From contig NZ_ATHI01000031.1 in NCBI RefSeq assembly GCF_000422245.1, forward strand, positions 62,001 to 126,000: DNA of 64,000 nt. The letters are read 5' to 3'. Below, one piece after another: positions 36,134-45,260 of this stretch. The translations under genes were made by a program, and so were the position numbers. Numbering within the stretch: the stretch's first letter is position 1; every line of letters starts with the position of its first letter. The notes under the pieces were generated by a model. The model was given only the letters and a program-made list of their open reading frames with translations, did no database searches and was not told the origin of the DNA. This DNA is from Alkalidesulfovibrio alkalitolerans DSM 16529 (lineage in GTDB: Bacteria > Desulfobacterota > Desulfovibrionia > Desulfovibrionales > Desulfovibrionaceae).

Positions 36134-37253
36134 GCGCCTGCTGACCGTGGCGAGATGGCCCTTGGGCGGCATCCGGACGTACATGCGCTACGTGTATGGC
36201 AGACTCGGCGGTGATTGGCGGGTCACGATCCTGGCCGCCGACACCCAGGAGAGCGCTGCCCTGCGCGAGGACGCGGCCGCTCTCGGAGCCGAGTTGATCC
36301 TTTCGCGGCCCACGGCCGCGAGCTTCGTCTCGCGCATCGCGCGTACTCTGGCCGAGCGCCGTCACGACCTTATCCAGAGCCAGGGATTCATCTCGGCCAT
36401 TGCGGCCTGTCTGGCCAACGTTCCTTTCAAGAAACCGCACGTGCTCACCGTGCACGGGGTGCTGGAGGAACGCTTTCTGCGTGGCGTGCGAGGCAGGCTC
36501 AAGCGCTTGGCGACGAACACGGCCATCCGGTCCGTGGATACGGTGTATGGCGTGGGCCAGGACATCCTCGACCATCTACGCGAAGAGGTGCCGGGCCTTG
36601 CCGGATCGCGTGCGCGACAGGTGGCCATCCTGAACGGCATCGAGCCGGAGATGTTTCTCGACCCTGGAAATCCGGGCGCGTTCCGGGCCCGCAACGACCT
36701 GTCGCCGGACGTCTTCCTTTTCGGATTCCTAGGGCGCTTCATGCCGCAAAAGGGGTTCAACAAGATCATCGCCGCCCTGGCCAAGCTTTCCGCCGACGGA
36801 GCGGCGAAGCGCGACTACCGTCTGGTGGCCGTGGGTTCGGGCGACTACCTGGACTGGTACCGGAAGACGGCGCACGAGCAGGGGGTTGCCGAGCGCATCG
36901 TTTTTTTGCCGTTTCAGCGCGACGTGGCCGAGGTCTACCGCGATCTCGACGCCGTGGTCATGCCTTCGAACTGGGAGGCGTGCCCGCTGCAGCCCATGGA
37001 GGCGCTGGTCAGCGGCGTGCCGCTCATCGTCTCGGACTGCATCGGCCTGCGCGAGGTGGTGCGCGACACGCCCGCCATCGTGGTGCCGGGGGGTGAGCCC
37101 GAGGGGTTGGCGCGGGCCATGGACGAACTTCTTTCCGGCCATGGGAGCGAGGCGTTTGCGGATTTTCGCCACGAGGCGGCGCGGCGTTTCGACGTCGGCC
37201 GCACGGCCGAAAGCGTGAAGCGGCTTTTCGACGACATGGCGGGGAGGGCGTGA
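36120..37253 (+). CDS. Glycosyltransferase family 4
   Basis: This is a GT-B transferase. The N-terminus is LLTVARWPLGGIRTYMRYVY, the hinge region VAILNGIEPEMF, the donor domain start FLFGFLGRFMPQKGFNKII, and the E-x7-E element SNWEACPLQPMEALVSGVPL. It overlaps the O-ligase gene by 14 bases and is followed 2 bases later by the beta-helix protein, so it is tightly inside the operon. Confidence 0.88.
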   Translation: MRKPRRLLTVARWPLGGIRTYMRYVYGRLGGDWRVTILAADTQESAALREDAAALGAELILSRPTAASFVSRIARTLAERRHDLIQSQGFISAIAACLANVPFKKPHVLTVHGVLEERFLRGVRGRLKRLATNTAIRSVDTVYGVGQDILDHLREEVPGLAGSRARQVAILNGIEPEMFLDPGNPGAFRARNDLSPDVFLFGFLGRFMPQKGFNKIIAALAKLSADGAAKRDYRLVAVGSGDYLDWYRKTAHEQGVAERIVFLPFQRDVAEVYRDLDAVVMPSNWEACPLQPMEALVSGVPLIVSDCIGLREVVRDTPAIVVPGGEPEGLARAMDELLSGHGSEAFADFRHEAARRFDVGRTAESVKRLFDDMAGRA

Positions 37254-37254
37254 A

Positions 37255-39081
37255 ATGATGCATGGACATGGCCCGCTTGGGCGAATGGCAGTCTGCCTTT
37301 TCTGCCTCCTGGCCGGATTTTGGGGCGGGGCTCCGGTTCGGGCGGAGAGTCTGCCGGTCGACATCGCGGCTCAGATTCCCGCGCCGGTCACGTCGCCCAA
37401 CCGCTTCGGGCTCTCGGGCGACGACGCTTGGCTCGGAGCCGGGCAGAAGATGGTTGCAGTGAAGCCGAGAAAACGGGTCGTGGAGATCACTGCTCCGGGA
37501 ACCCTGGATCAGCCGCACACCGAATACAAGCTGATGAACGACGTAGAGGCCGACGGCACGGCTTTCAGGATCGTGAAGAATAACATCACGCTGAACCTGA
37601 ACGGCCATACCGTGACATACGGCAGAAACCCCACTGAAGAACAGGCCTACGGCGTTTGCTTCACGGATCAATGGACCTTTGAGGACGTCGCCGTGCTCAA
37701 CGGAGCTATCATCCAGGCCGAACCGTATGCGGACGGGGCTCTCGGCAAGAAATGGGGTCTTCCATATGGTTCCGGCTTTTGCCCGATATACGGAATGAGC
37801 CTGAAGGGTGCCGAATTCGCGGGGCTGCATCTCGTGTACGGCGGCAAGGATCTCTCCGGGATATTCGCCAAGGGACGGCTGCACATTCACCACAACACCA
37901 TTGAGGACAGAGGGCACGGAGTAACGAACAGGCACCGGGGGCTCGCCGCGATCGAAGGCGGCAGCAACGGAATGCGAGCGCACAACAACCTCATCCTCAG
38001 GGCGCGTCACAACGGCATCCGGGCCGGGAAGAACTGCGAGATTCATCGAAACATCGTCTTCATCGACAGCGAGGCCACCAATTCAGCCGGAATCGCCGCA
38101 GGAGGCGAGATTCGGGAAAACAAGATCGTGGCCAAAGGCGTTCATCCCCTTGGATTCTATCTGGGGGGAGATGTTGTAGGTGAGGGCGCCAAATACGTGG
38201 GCAACTACGTAATCGCCCAGAACACCCGGCACAGCGTGGAATACGGCAGCGCGGGCGCGGCGTGCCTGCGGTTGCAGTGGGGGGACGATATCCATGTCGC
38301 AGACAACGTCTTCATCCTCCAGGCGGAGAACAGGGCCGACGGGTTCAAAAGCTGGGGGCGGGCGCTCATGGTCAGTCTGTCCGAGGCGGGGCGGAAGGCA
38401 CTCTTCGAGAACAACCTCATCGTGGCCATGGGCAAGGACGGCATGGGCAAGGCGGCCGGGATTGCCGTCGTGGCCAACAACCAGTCCTCGGACCTCGTCT
38501 TTCGAAACAATATCGTGGTCAGCACCTGGGCCGACGTGCTCCTGGCCGACAGCTATGGCCACGCGGACGGATTCCCCCGTTTCGAGGACAACACCTTCAT
38601 GCGCGCCGTGCATGCGCCCGAGTTCGTGACCATCCGCAGCCAGTATTCCGAACGGCCGAGCACGGGCGTGTTCGTCGGCACCCGTTTCTCGGGGGGGGCG
38701 TCCTTCGAGGACGTGGACCTCGAGTTCGGCGGAACCGGACTCAAGGAGATCGCAGTGGCCGCGCGGCTCGAAGTCGCGGTCGCCGGAGAGGATGGCCGTC
38801 CGGTCGCGCAAGCCGCCGTGTCCATTGCCGATGTGGAGGGGGCCGAGGTTTTTTCCGGCACGACCGACGACAGGGGCAGGGTCGTGGCCGAGATTGTGCA
38901 ATACAGATTGACGAACCGCGACAAGGGCAAATTGAATCGCATAGTGGGACGGCTCTCGGGCCGGGATTCCTGGCTCTCGCCGCATACTCCGCACGAAGTC
39001 ACGGCCTCGTCGAACGGCCGCGCGGCCAGGGCCAGGGTGGAAGTGGACGGTGATTCGCGGCTTGATCTGACGCTTCGTTGA
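37255..39081 (+). CDS. Secreted right-handed beta-helix protein
   Basis: A signal peptide (cleavage near APVRA, residue 30) precedes a protein with repeating short strands and Asn/Gly turns: ITLNLNGHTVTYGRN, IHHNTIEDRGHGV, AHNNLILRARHNGIRAG, IHRNIVFIDSE and FENNLIVAMGKDGMG. This pattern is typical of parallel beta-helix polysaccharide lyases, epimerases and C5-epimerase-like enzymes. The C-terminal ~100 residues form a beta-sandwich-like region (AVAGEDGRPVAQAAVSIADV) resembling a carboxypeptidase-regulatory-like domain. It probably acts in the periplasm or outside on the exported glycan; whether as a lyase, an epimerase or only a binder is open. Confidence 0.78.
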   Translation: MMHGHGPLGRMAVCLFCLLAGFWGGAPVRAESLPVDIAAQIPAPVTSPNRFGLSGDDAWLGAGQKMVAVKPRKRVVEITAPGTLDQPHTEYKLMNDVEADGTAFRIVKNNITLNLNGHTVTYGRNPTEEQAYGVCFTDQWTFEDVAVLNGAIIQAEPYADGALGKKWGLPYGSGFCPIYGMSLKGAEFAGLHLVYGGKDLSGIFAKGRLHIHHNTIEDRGHGVTNRHRGLAAIEGGSNGMRAHNNLILRARHNGIRAGKNCEIHRNIVFIDSEATNSAGIAAGGEIRENKIVAKGVHPLGFYLGGDVVGEGAKYVGNYVIAQNTRHSVEYGSAGAACLRLQWGDDIHVADNVFILQAENRADGFKSWGRALMVSLSEAGRKALFENNLIVAMGKDGMGKAAGIAVVANNQSSDLVFRNNIVVSTWADVLLADSYGHADGFPRFEDNTFMRAVHAPEFVTIRSQYSERPSTGVFVGTRFSGGASFEDVDLEFGGTGLKEIAVAARLEVAVAGEDGRPVAQAAVSIADVEGAEVFSGTTDDRGRVVAEIVQYRLTNRDKGKLNRIVGRLSGRDSWLSPHTPHEVTASSNGRAARARVEVDGDSRLDLTLR

Positions 39082-39093
39082 TCAGGGGGAGAG

Positions 39094-40161
39094 ATGCTCA
39101 AGGTGCTGACTTCGGTGCCGGGAAATCCCGAAAAATTCTGGGGAAGCCGGACAACGCTCGCGGACCCGCGCTGCATCCCGGTGCTCTTCGGGAAGATGGG
39201 CCGGATCAGGCGTTATGCCATGGCCCTGGCCGTGGCTGTGCGCATGCTGCGTTTGCGTCGCCGGTTCGACGTCGTGGTCGTGGACGGCGGACCCATCGGA
39301 CAGTGGTTCTCCTGGCTGCAATCTCTGCTCATCTTCGGCCGTGTGCCCACGCTGATGATCGATTGCCTATGGTACCGCCACGACAATCCTGTCGTGCAGG
39401 GGCTCAAACGTCTGCACAAAAGGCTTTCGGCCCTGAGCGTGGACCGCTTCCTGGTCTGGGCGCGCCACGAGGTGCATGAGTACGCCCAGGAATTCGGCAT
39501 ACCCGAGTCCAAGTTCGTCTACGTACCCTTCCACATCACCCTGGAGGACTACGACTTCGACGTGCGCGACGACGGCTTCGTCTTTGCCGGGGGCAACGGC
39601 GACAGGGACTACCGGGTGCTCGTGGAGGCCGCGCGCGGCCTCGGTGCGCCCGTGTTCATCGCCACCACGGACGAAAGCCTGCTCAAGGGCGTGGACATTC
39701 CCCCCAACGTGACGGTGAAGGGAGTGAGCCACGAGGAGTTCCGGAGGCTCATGGCTTCGTGCCGGATCGCGGTCGTGCCCATGCGCGGCGGCCTGCTCCA
39801 TTCGGGAGGGCAGCAAACCTTTCTCAATTCCATGTACCTCGGCAAGCCAACCATCGTGGTGGGGGCGCGCGTGGCCGAAGGATACGTGGAAGACGGGATC
39901 AACGGCCTCGTCGTCGATCACGGCGACGCGGCGGGCCTTGCCGGGGCCATCGCAAGCCTTTGGGAATCTCCGTCCCTGCGCGAGCGGATCGGCCAGGCAG
40001 GGCGGGAGAGCGCGGGAGAGCGGACGACCGAGGCTTTCATGAAGGACATTCACGCCCATGCCATGGACGTGGCGGGCCGCAACCCCGCGGCCGAGGCGGC
40101 AAATGCCGGGTTGTCCGGAACCGACGCCCTTGGGGAAAACCGGAAAGGAGAAACCAGATGA
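39094..40161 (+). CDS. Glycosyltransferase family 4-like protein
   Basis: This is a GT-B-like protein with a compact N-terminal domain (VVVDGGPIGQWFSWLQSLL) and a donor domain containing FVFAGGNGDRDYRVLVEAA, VTVKGVSHEEFRRLMASCR and GGQQTFLNSMYLGKPTIVVG. The usual E-x7-E is weak: the first Glu is replaced around SGGQQ, so catalytic competence is less certain. The start follows GGGGGAG. It overlaps the exosortase ATG by 4 bases, which is unusual for a glycosyltransferase and ties it to the protein-sorting part of the locus. Confidence 0.78.
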   Translation: MLKVLTSVPGNPEKFWGSRTTLADPRCIPVLFGKMGRIRRYAMALAVAVRMLRLRRRFDVVVVDGGPIGQWFSWLQSLLIFGRVPTLMIDCLWYRHDNPVVQGLKRLHKRLSALSVDRFLVWARHEVHEYAQEFGIPESKFVYVPFHITLEDYDFDVRDDGFVFAGGNGDRDYRVLVEAARGLGAPVFIATTDESLLKGVDIPPNVTVKGVSHEEFRRLMASCRIAVVPMRGGLLHSGGQQTFLNSMYLGKPTIVVGARVAEGYVEDGINGLVVDHGDAAGLAGAIASLWESPSLRERIGQAGRESAGERTTEAFMKDIHAHAMDVAGRNPAAEAANAGLSGTDALGENRKGETR

Positions 40162-40991
40162 CGCTTGCCGGAAGCCTGCGCGAGCACAGGTACGAAATCG
40201 TCGCGTTCCTTGTGCTGCTCGGCGTCGTGTACCATTCGATATTCTCGGCCATGGTGCTCGATTGGTATCGTGACGACAACTATTCCCACGGGTTTCTCGT
40301 GCCCTTCATCGCGGGATATCTGGCTTACAGGCGGCGAGATGAGCTTGCGGCGGCCGAGGTGCGGCCGAGCAATTTGGGCCTTTTGGTCATCGCGGGCGGA
40401 TTCGGCCTGCTCATGCTCGGCTGGTTCGGCACCGAATATTTCACCATGCGGGCCTCCATGGTGGTGGTGCTCGCGGGAAGCGTACTCTACCTCTTCGGCA
40501 GACAGGTCTTCGGGCTGCTGTTTGCTCCCATCGCCTACCTTCTGCTTATGATTCCGATACCCTACATCATCTATGATGCGGCCGCCTTCCCGCTCAAACT
40601 CCTGGTCACCGAAGTTTCGGTCAAGGCCTTGAAAGTCATGGGCATCGTCGTCTGGCAGGAAGGCAACATCCTGATGTTCCCCAACATCACGTTGGAGGTC
40701 GCAGACGCGTGCAGCGGGCTTCGCTCCATCATGTCCCTGCTCGCTCTGGGCGCGGCCTATGCCCTGGTGCTATATTCATCGCTGCGCGACAGGGCCATTC
40801 TGATCCTGTCTACCTTGCCCATCGCCGTCTTCACCAACTGCCTGCGCGTCATCGCCACGGGCGTTCTGGCGCAATACATCGGCTCGGCGGCTGCAGAGGG
40901 CTTTTTCCACGAGTTCGCCGGATTGTTCGTGTTCCTCACTGCGGTAGCCATGTTTCTGGGCCTCGGCGCGATCCTGAGGAGGATTCCATGA
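40158..40991 (+). CDS. Exosortase (XrtA-like, without fused EpsI)
   Basis: This integral-membrane cysteine transpeptidase should cleave PEP-CTERM signals and link the protein to an acceptor. It has about eight membrane segments. The catalytic triad is visible: Cys185 in ADACSGLRS, Arg230 in TNCLRVIATG and His251 in FFHEFAG. The NYSHGFLVPF and PIPYIIYD motifs are typical. AAAGGAG precedes the ATG. In many XrtA loci the C-terminus is fused to EpsI; here EpsI is a separate downstream gene overlapping by 4 bases. One PEP-CTERM substrate is present at 45261-45971. Confidence 0.93.
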   Translation: MTLAGSLREHRYEIVAFLVLLGVVYHSIFSAMVLDWYRDDNYSHGFLVPFIAGYLAYRRRDELAAAEVRPSNLGLLVIAGGFGLLMLGWFGTEYFTMRASMVVVLAGSVLYLFGRQVFGLLFAPIAYLLLMIPIPYIIYDAAAFPLKLLVTEVSVKALKVMGIVVWQEGNILMFPNITLEVADACSGLRSIMSLLALGAAYALVLYSSLRDRAILILSTLPIAVFTNCLRVIATGVLAQYIGSAAAEGFFHEFAGLFVFLTAVAMFLGLGAILRRIP

Positions 40992-41620
40992 ATCTGCGCA
41001 AGCGCTTCATCGTGCTTTTCCTTCTGCTGGCCGGGGCATTCGGCTACCTGCAACTGCATGAGGACATCGAGGTGCCCCTGGCCCGACCTTTCCACGAGTT
41101 TCCGGTGAGCCTCGCCGACTGGCGCATGGTGGGGCAGGCGAATCTGAGCGCGGACGTGCTGAACATCCTCAAGCCCACGGACTACCTCTCGCGTCGCTAC
41201 GTGGGATCCGACGGGCGGGCCGTGGATTTTTATCTGAGTTATTTCGACGGCGGAAAGGACACCGGCGGCATCCACTCGCCCAAGCATTGCCTGCCGGGTA
41301 GCGGCTGGACCGAGTTCTCCTCCAGGCGTATTACGCTGGACGTGGACGGTCAGGGCGTCAACCTGGTCAAGGCGGTCTACGGCATCGGCAACACCAGGGA
41401 ACTTTTGCTGTACTGGTTCGACATCCGGGGGCAGACGCTCTCGGACGAGTATTCACTGAAATTTATGGAAATCGTCGGTTCGGCCCTGCACCGACGCCGC
41501 GACGAGAGTTTCATCCGCATCTCCGTGCCCGTGGACGGCGACGCGGAGCGGGCCTTCGAGCACGGGGTCACGTTTATCAGGGACTTCTATCCGGTGATTC
41601 GGGAGTTCCTCCCGTCATAG
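40988..41620 (+). CDS. epsI: EpsI domain protein
   Basis: This is a companion of exosortase with an N-terminal membrane anchor (FIVLFLLLAGAFGYLQL) and a periplasmic EpsI domain of ~190 residues. Recognisable elements are WRMVGQ, KPTDYLSRRYVGSDG, FYLSYFDGGKDTGGIHSP with KHCLPGSGW, and LLLYWFDIRGQT. The conserved Cys-His region (HSPKHCLPG) is intact. The biochemical role of EpsI is unknown; it nearly always accompanies exosortases. The ATG overlaps the exosortase stop (ATGA). Confidence 0.92.
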   Translation: MNLRKRFIVLFLLLAGAFGYLQLHEDIEVPLARPFHEFPVSLADWRMVGQANLSADVLNILKPTDYLSRRYVGSDGRAVDFYLSYFDGGKDTGGIHSPKHCLPGSGWTEFSSRRITLDVDGQGVNLVKAVYGIGNTRELLLYWFDIRGQTLSDEYSLKFMEIVGSALHRRRDESFIRISVPVDGDAERAFEHGVTFIRDFYPVIREFLPS

Positions 41621-41635
41621 GGGTGCTTGGGCGGC

Positions 41636-43717
41636 ATGGGCGAGGGACTTTTCTATCCATTTCTGGCACTCGGCGCGGCGTTCGCGGCGTTCGCGTTCTG
41701 TCTGCGCTTGCTGGCCGGAGTGTTCGGGCGTGATCGTTCCGTGGCGTCCGCGGCCTTGGCCGTGGCTTTGTTCCTGAGCGCGTGTCTGGAGATATTCGAC
41801 CTTTTCGCCATCCTCGATCCCGAGGAAATGGGCTCATGGCGCAACGCATCGCTCGTGGTAGAGGGGGCGCTGTGTCCGGCCTGGATTTGGTTCACCGCCC
41901 TCTTCGCCAGGGAATACGAGGAAGGCCGCCTGCCTTGGACGCAGAAGGGGTTGATCTGTCTGTCCTTCGTCATGCCACTGTGGGCCGGTTTTCTTGCCAC
42001 ACAGGGAATGTTCTACTCTCCGGATTTCGTCCGGGAGCCGGTTCTGTTCCTGGAGCCCGTGGGCTTTTACTTTTACATCGGCCTCGTGCTGTTCGCCGTG
42101 GCGAGTCTTTTTAACATCGAGGCCACGCTTGCCAACGCCGTCCATTTCCGGCGTTGGAAGATCAAGTTCACCCTGCTCGGCGCGGTGGCCGTGCTGGCCG
42201 CGTTGCTGCTCTACTACAGCCAAGGGCTGCTCTACCGTTCCATCGACATGACGCTCGTCCCGGCCAGAGCCCTGGCGTTGCTCCTAGGCGCGGGCCTGAT
42301 GTGGTATTCGGACGTGCGGCGTGGTTCGGAAATCAAGATATCCTTCTCCAGGCGCATCGCTTTCAAGTCCCTGGTGCTCGTGGTAGCGGGTGCATATCTC
42401 GTGGGCCTGGGAATCATGGGCGAGGGGGCGAAGCACTTCGGCGATTCGCTCAGCCGCACCATGCTCCTTTCGGCCGCTTTCGTCGTCGGCATCGGCCTTC
42501 TGGCCGTCTGCCTCTCCGAGACGGTGCGCCGCAAGGCGCGACTCTTCTTGCAGCGCAATTTCTACAAGGAGAAGTACGACTACCGAGTGCAGTGGGTGCA
42601 GTTCACCGAACGGCTGGCCTCGGCACGCAGCCAGGAAGATTTGCATCAGGCGTCGCTTTCCGCCTGTTGCGAGACCTTCGGCATCGTGGGCGGGGCGCTG
42701 TTTCTCTACGACTACGGAAAGAAGGCATTCCTGCCTGCCGTGGCTCTCGAAGTGAACAGGCACGACGGCGGTTTCGAGGAGACGGAGCCGCTTGTCGCGC
42801 GACTGCGCAGGACGCAGTCCGTGGTCGCCTTGACCGACGTTCCGGACGAGGAGCGCGGCGATTCGCTCTGGCTCAAAGATGACGCGGTCAGTTTCGTGAT
42901 TCCCCTCTTCCGCGAGGACAACCTCGACGGGTTCGTGCTTCTGGGCACGCCCATCAATTCGAGCGAGGAGTACGACGAGGAGGACTTCGAACTCATGGAC
43001 ACCATGGCCCGGCACATTTCCTCGGCCCTGCTCAACATGCGTCTTTTGGACCAACTCGCCCGTTCGCGCGAGATGGAGATCATGGGCAAGGTTTCGACGT
43101 TTGTGCTGCATGACCTGAAGAACCACGTCTATACGCTCTCCCTTATGGCGGAAAACGCCCGCAAGCACATCGCCAACCCCGAGTTCCAGAAGGACTTGGT
43201 GGAGTCGCTGGGCAACACCGTGGGCAAGATGAAGATTCTCATCTCCCAACTCAAGGGGTTGCCGGACAGGCAGACTCTCAGGCGCGAGCGGGTAGGGCTT
43301 CTCTCCCTGGCTCGCGAGGCGACCAAGCTCTTGCAACAGGATTGCATCGATTACCAGGGGGACGACGTGCAGGCTTGGGCCGACAGCGAGGAGATGGGCA
43401 AGGTCATCCTCAATCTGTGCCTGAACGCCATCGAGGCCTCGGGCAACGGAAAGAAGGTGGTCGTGGAGGCCGGAGCCGGGGACGCGGGGTCCTTCCTCCG
43501 GGTTGTGGATTTCGGTAGCGGTATTTCCGAGGAATTCTTGAAGAACGGGTTGTTCCTGCCCTTCAAGTCCACCAAGGCTAAGGGCATGGGCATCGGTCTT
43601 TACCAGTGCAAACAGATCGTGGAAGCGCACGGCGGAAGCATCGAGGTGTCGAGTGTTCCTGGCGAAGGCTCGGATTTCGTCGTCAGGCTGCCCAGGGAGT
43701 CGGCTCCTTCGGCCTAG
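41636..43717 (+). CDS. prsK: PEP-CTERM system histidine kinase PrsK
   Basis: This membrane histidine kinase is the likely partner of PrsR. About eight N-terminal hydrophobic segments (residues 1-300) form the sensor, a GAF-like region follows (about 330-470), then the phosphoacceptor box FVLHDLKNHVYTLSLMAE (His492) and the ATPase motifs NLCLNAIEAS (N box), VVDFGSGI (G1) and KGMGIGLYQC (G2). The HDLKN box is characteristic of PrsK. The chosen start is the ATG at 41636; a TTG at 41627 is possible. It is in the same operon as epsI, 15 bases downstream. The signal it senses is unknown. Confidence 0.92.
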   Translation: MGEGLFYPFLALGAAFAAFAFCLRLLAGVFGRDRSVASAALAVALFLSACLEIFDLFAILDPEEMGSWRNASLVVEGALCPAWIWFTALFAREYEEGRLPWTQKGLICLSFVMPLWAGFLATQGMFYSPDFVREPVLFLEPVGFYFYIGLVLFAVASLFNIEATLANAVHFRRWKIKFTLLGAVAVLAALLLYYSQGLLYRSIDMTLVPARALALLLGAGLMWYSDVRRGSEIKISFSRRIAFKSLVLVVAGAYLVGLGIMGEGAKHFGDSLSRTMLLSAAFVVGIGLLAVCLSETVRRKARLFLQRNFYKEKYDYRVQWVQFTERLASARSQEDLHQASLSACCETFGIVGGALFLYDYGKKAFLPAVALEVNRHDGGFEETEPLVARLRRTQSVVALTDVPDEERGDSLWLKDDAVSFVIPLFREDNLDGFVLLGTPINSSEEYDEEDFELMDTMARHISSALLNMRLLDQLARSREMEIMGKVSTFVLHDLKNHVYTLSLMAENARKHIANPEFQKDLVESLGNTVGKMKILISQLKGLPDRQTLRRERVGLLSLAREATKLLQQDCIDYQGDDVQAWADSEEMGKVILNLCLNAIEASGNGKKVVVEAGAGDAGSFLRVVDFGSGISEEFLKNGLFLPFKSTKAKGMGIGLYQCKQIVEAHGGSIEVSSVPGEGSDFVVRLPRESAPSA

Positions 43718-43807
43718 CGCGGCCCTGAAGAGGGGGACGCCTTGCGAGTTGCCCGGTATCCTGGAATGGGTGCATCCTTACAAGAATATGCAGTGAAAGA
43801 AGGCCGT

Positions 43808-45178
43808 ATGGAACATCTTCTCATCGTAGACGACAACGAGGACGTCCTCACGCAGCTCAAATGGGGCTTGGCGTCAGAGGCCTACACGCTGCATTTCGCC
43901 AAAGACATCGACGAGGCTCTGGCAACATTCCGCAAGGTTCAGCCCGGCGTGGTCACGCTCGATCTGGGTCTTCCGCCGCATACGGATTCGTCGGAGGAAG
44001 GGTTCAGGGGGCTTGTGGAGATGCTGAAGGCCGGACCTTCGGCTAAGATCATCGTCATCACGGGTAACGACGAGCGGGAGAACGCCCTAAAGGCCATCAA
44101 GATGGGGGCGTACGATTTCTTCCGTAAGCCCATCGACCTGGACGAACTCAGAGTCATCATTCGCCGCGCCTTCCACCTGCATGCCATCGAGAGCGAGGGG
44201 CGCTCGCAGCGCGATGTCGCGGCCGCGCGGACGCACGACAGCCACGGCATCGTGGGCGCCTGCCCAGCCATGCGTAGCATCCTGGCGCTGATCGACAAGG
44301 TCGCCGCCTCGGACGTGCCCATCCTGATTTCGGGAGAATCGGGCACGGGCAAGGAGCTCGTGGCCAAGGCCCTGCACGACAAAAGTCTGCGCCGCAAGGA
44401 GCGGATGGTATCCATCAACTGCGGAGCGATTCCGGAAAATCTGATCGAGTCTGAATTGTTCGGCCACGAAAAGGGCGCCTTTACGGGGGCAGTCGCCACG
44501 GTGCAAGGCAAGGTGGAATACGCCGACAAGGGCACGCTTTTTCTCGACGAGATCGGCGAGCTTCCAGTCAATCTTCAGGTGAAGCTCCTGCGTTTCCTTC
44601 AGGAGATGGTCATCCAGCGCGTGGGCGGGCGCAAGGATATCGCCGTCAACGTGCGCATCATCGCGGCCACGAACATCGACATCTCGCAGGCCATCGCCAA
44701 GAGCGAGTTCCGAGAGGATCTGTACTACCGCATCAGCGTGGTAAACCTCCATTTGCCGCCGCTTCGGGAGCGGGGCGAGGACATCCGCATGCTCGCAGAG
44801 CATTTCATACGACGCATCGGACGGGACGTGGGTAAGGAAGTGACGGGCTTCACGCCTGAGGCGTTGGCCCATCTGGAGTCCTACCCCTGGCCGGGTAACA
44901 TCCGCGAACTCGAAAACCGGCTGCGCCGAGCGGTGATTCTTGCGGGCTCCTCGCGTCTGACGGCCGAGGATCTCGGTTTCGGCGAAGGGAACAACATGGA
45001 CGGCGCCCTGCGCTTTGCGGACAAGACTCTGAAGGAGGCACGGGCCATGGTCGAGAAGAAGATGGTACTGGCCGCGTTGGCGCGCTTCGAGGGCAACATC
45101 GTCAAGGCGTCGGAGGCACTTGGGATCAGTCGGCCGACGATGTACGATCTTTTAAAAAAGCACGAGATCGAGAATTGA
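43808..45178 (+). CDS. prsR: PEP-CTERM system sigma-54 response regulator PrsR
   Basis: This is an NtrC-type activator. The receiver domain has LLIVDDNEDV and the phosphorylated Asp in VTLDLGLPP. The AAA+ domain has Walker A GESGTGKE, the sigma-54 contact loop FTGAV within EKGAFTGA, Walker B GTLFLDEIGELP and the arginine-finger region. The C-terminal Fis-type helix-turn-helix is NIVKASEALGISRPTMYDLL. GAAGG precedes the ATG at 43808; 22 codons upstream are open but lack a ribosome site. It likely activates the sigma-54 sites at 1455 and 45211. Confidence 0.94.
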   Translation: MEHLLIVDDNEDVLTQLKWGLASEAYTLHFAKDIDEALATFRKVQPGVVTLDLGLPPHTDSSEEGFRGLVEMLKAGPSAKIIVITGNDERENALKAIKMGAYDFFRKPIDLDELRVIIRRAFHLHAIESEGRSQRDVAAARTHDSHGIVGACPAMRSILALIDKVAASDVPILISGESGTGKELVAKALHDKSLRRKERMVSINCGAIPENLIESELFGHEKGAFTGAVATVQGKVEYADKGTLFLDEIGELPVNLQVKLLRFLQEMVIQRVGGRKDIAVNVRIIAATNIDISQAIAKSEFREDLYYRISVVNLHLPPLRERGEDIRMLAEHFIRRIGRDVGKEVTGFTPEALAHLESYPWPGNIRELENRLRRAVILAGSSRLTAEDLGFGEGNNMDGALRFADKTLKEARAMVEKKMVLAALARFEGNIVKASEALGISRPTMYDLLKKHEIEN

Positions 45179-45210
45179 CGCAATGCGAACTTTCGTATGG
45201 GCACTCCGCT

Positions 45211-45226
45211 TGGACCGTTTTTTGCT
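45211..45226 (+). promoter_or_regulatory. Sigma-54 (-24/-12) promoter of the PEP-CTERM gene
   Basis: TGGACCGTTTTTTGCT has the -24 GG and -12 TTGC elements with correct spacing; it differs from the consensus TGGCACG-N4-TTGCW only by AC in place of CA. A run of T before TTGC is common in strong sigma-54 promoters. The predicted start of transcription is about 22 bases before the ATG at 45261, leaving room for the GGAG ribosome site. It lies just downstream of prsR. Confidence 0.75.
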
Positions 45227-45260
45227 GTGATGCTGGGTAACTGGCGAATGGAGTTGCGCT

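Noticed and set aside
45200-45215. Second overlapping -24/-12-like sequence before the PEP-CTERM gene
   Set aside because: It reads GGGCAC and TTGG, lacking the essential GC; the site at 45211 is better placed and better matched.
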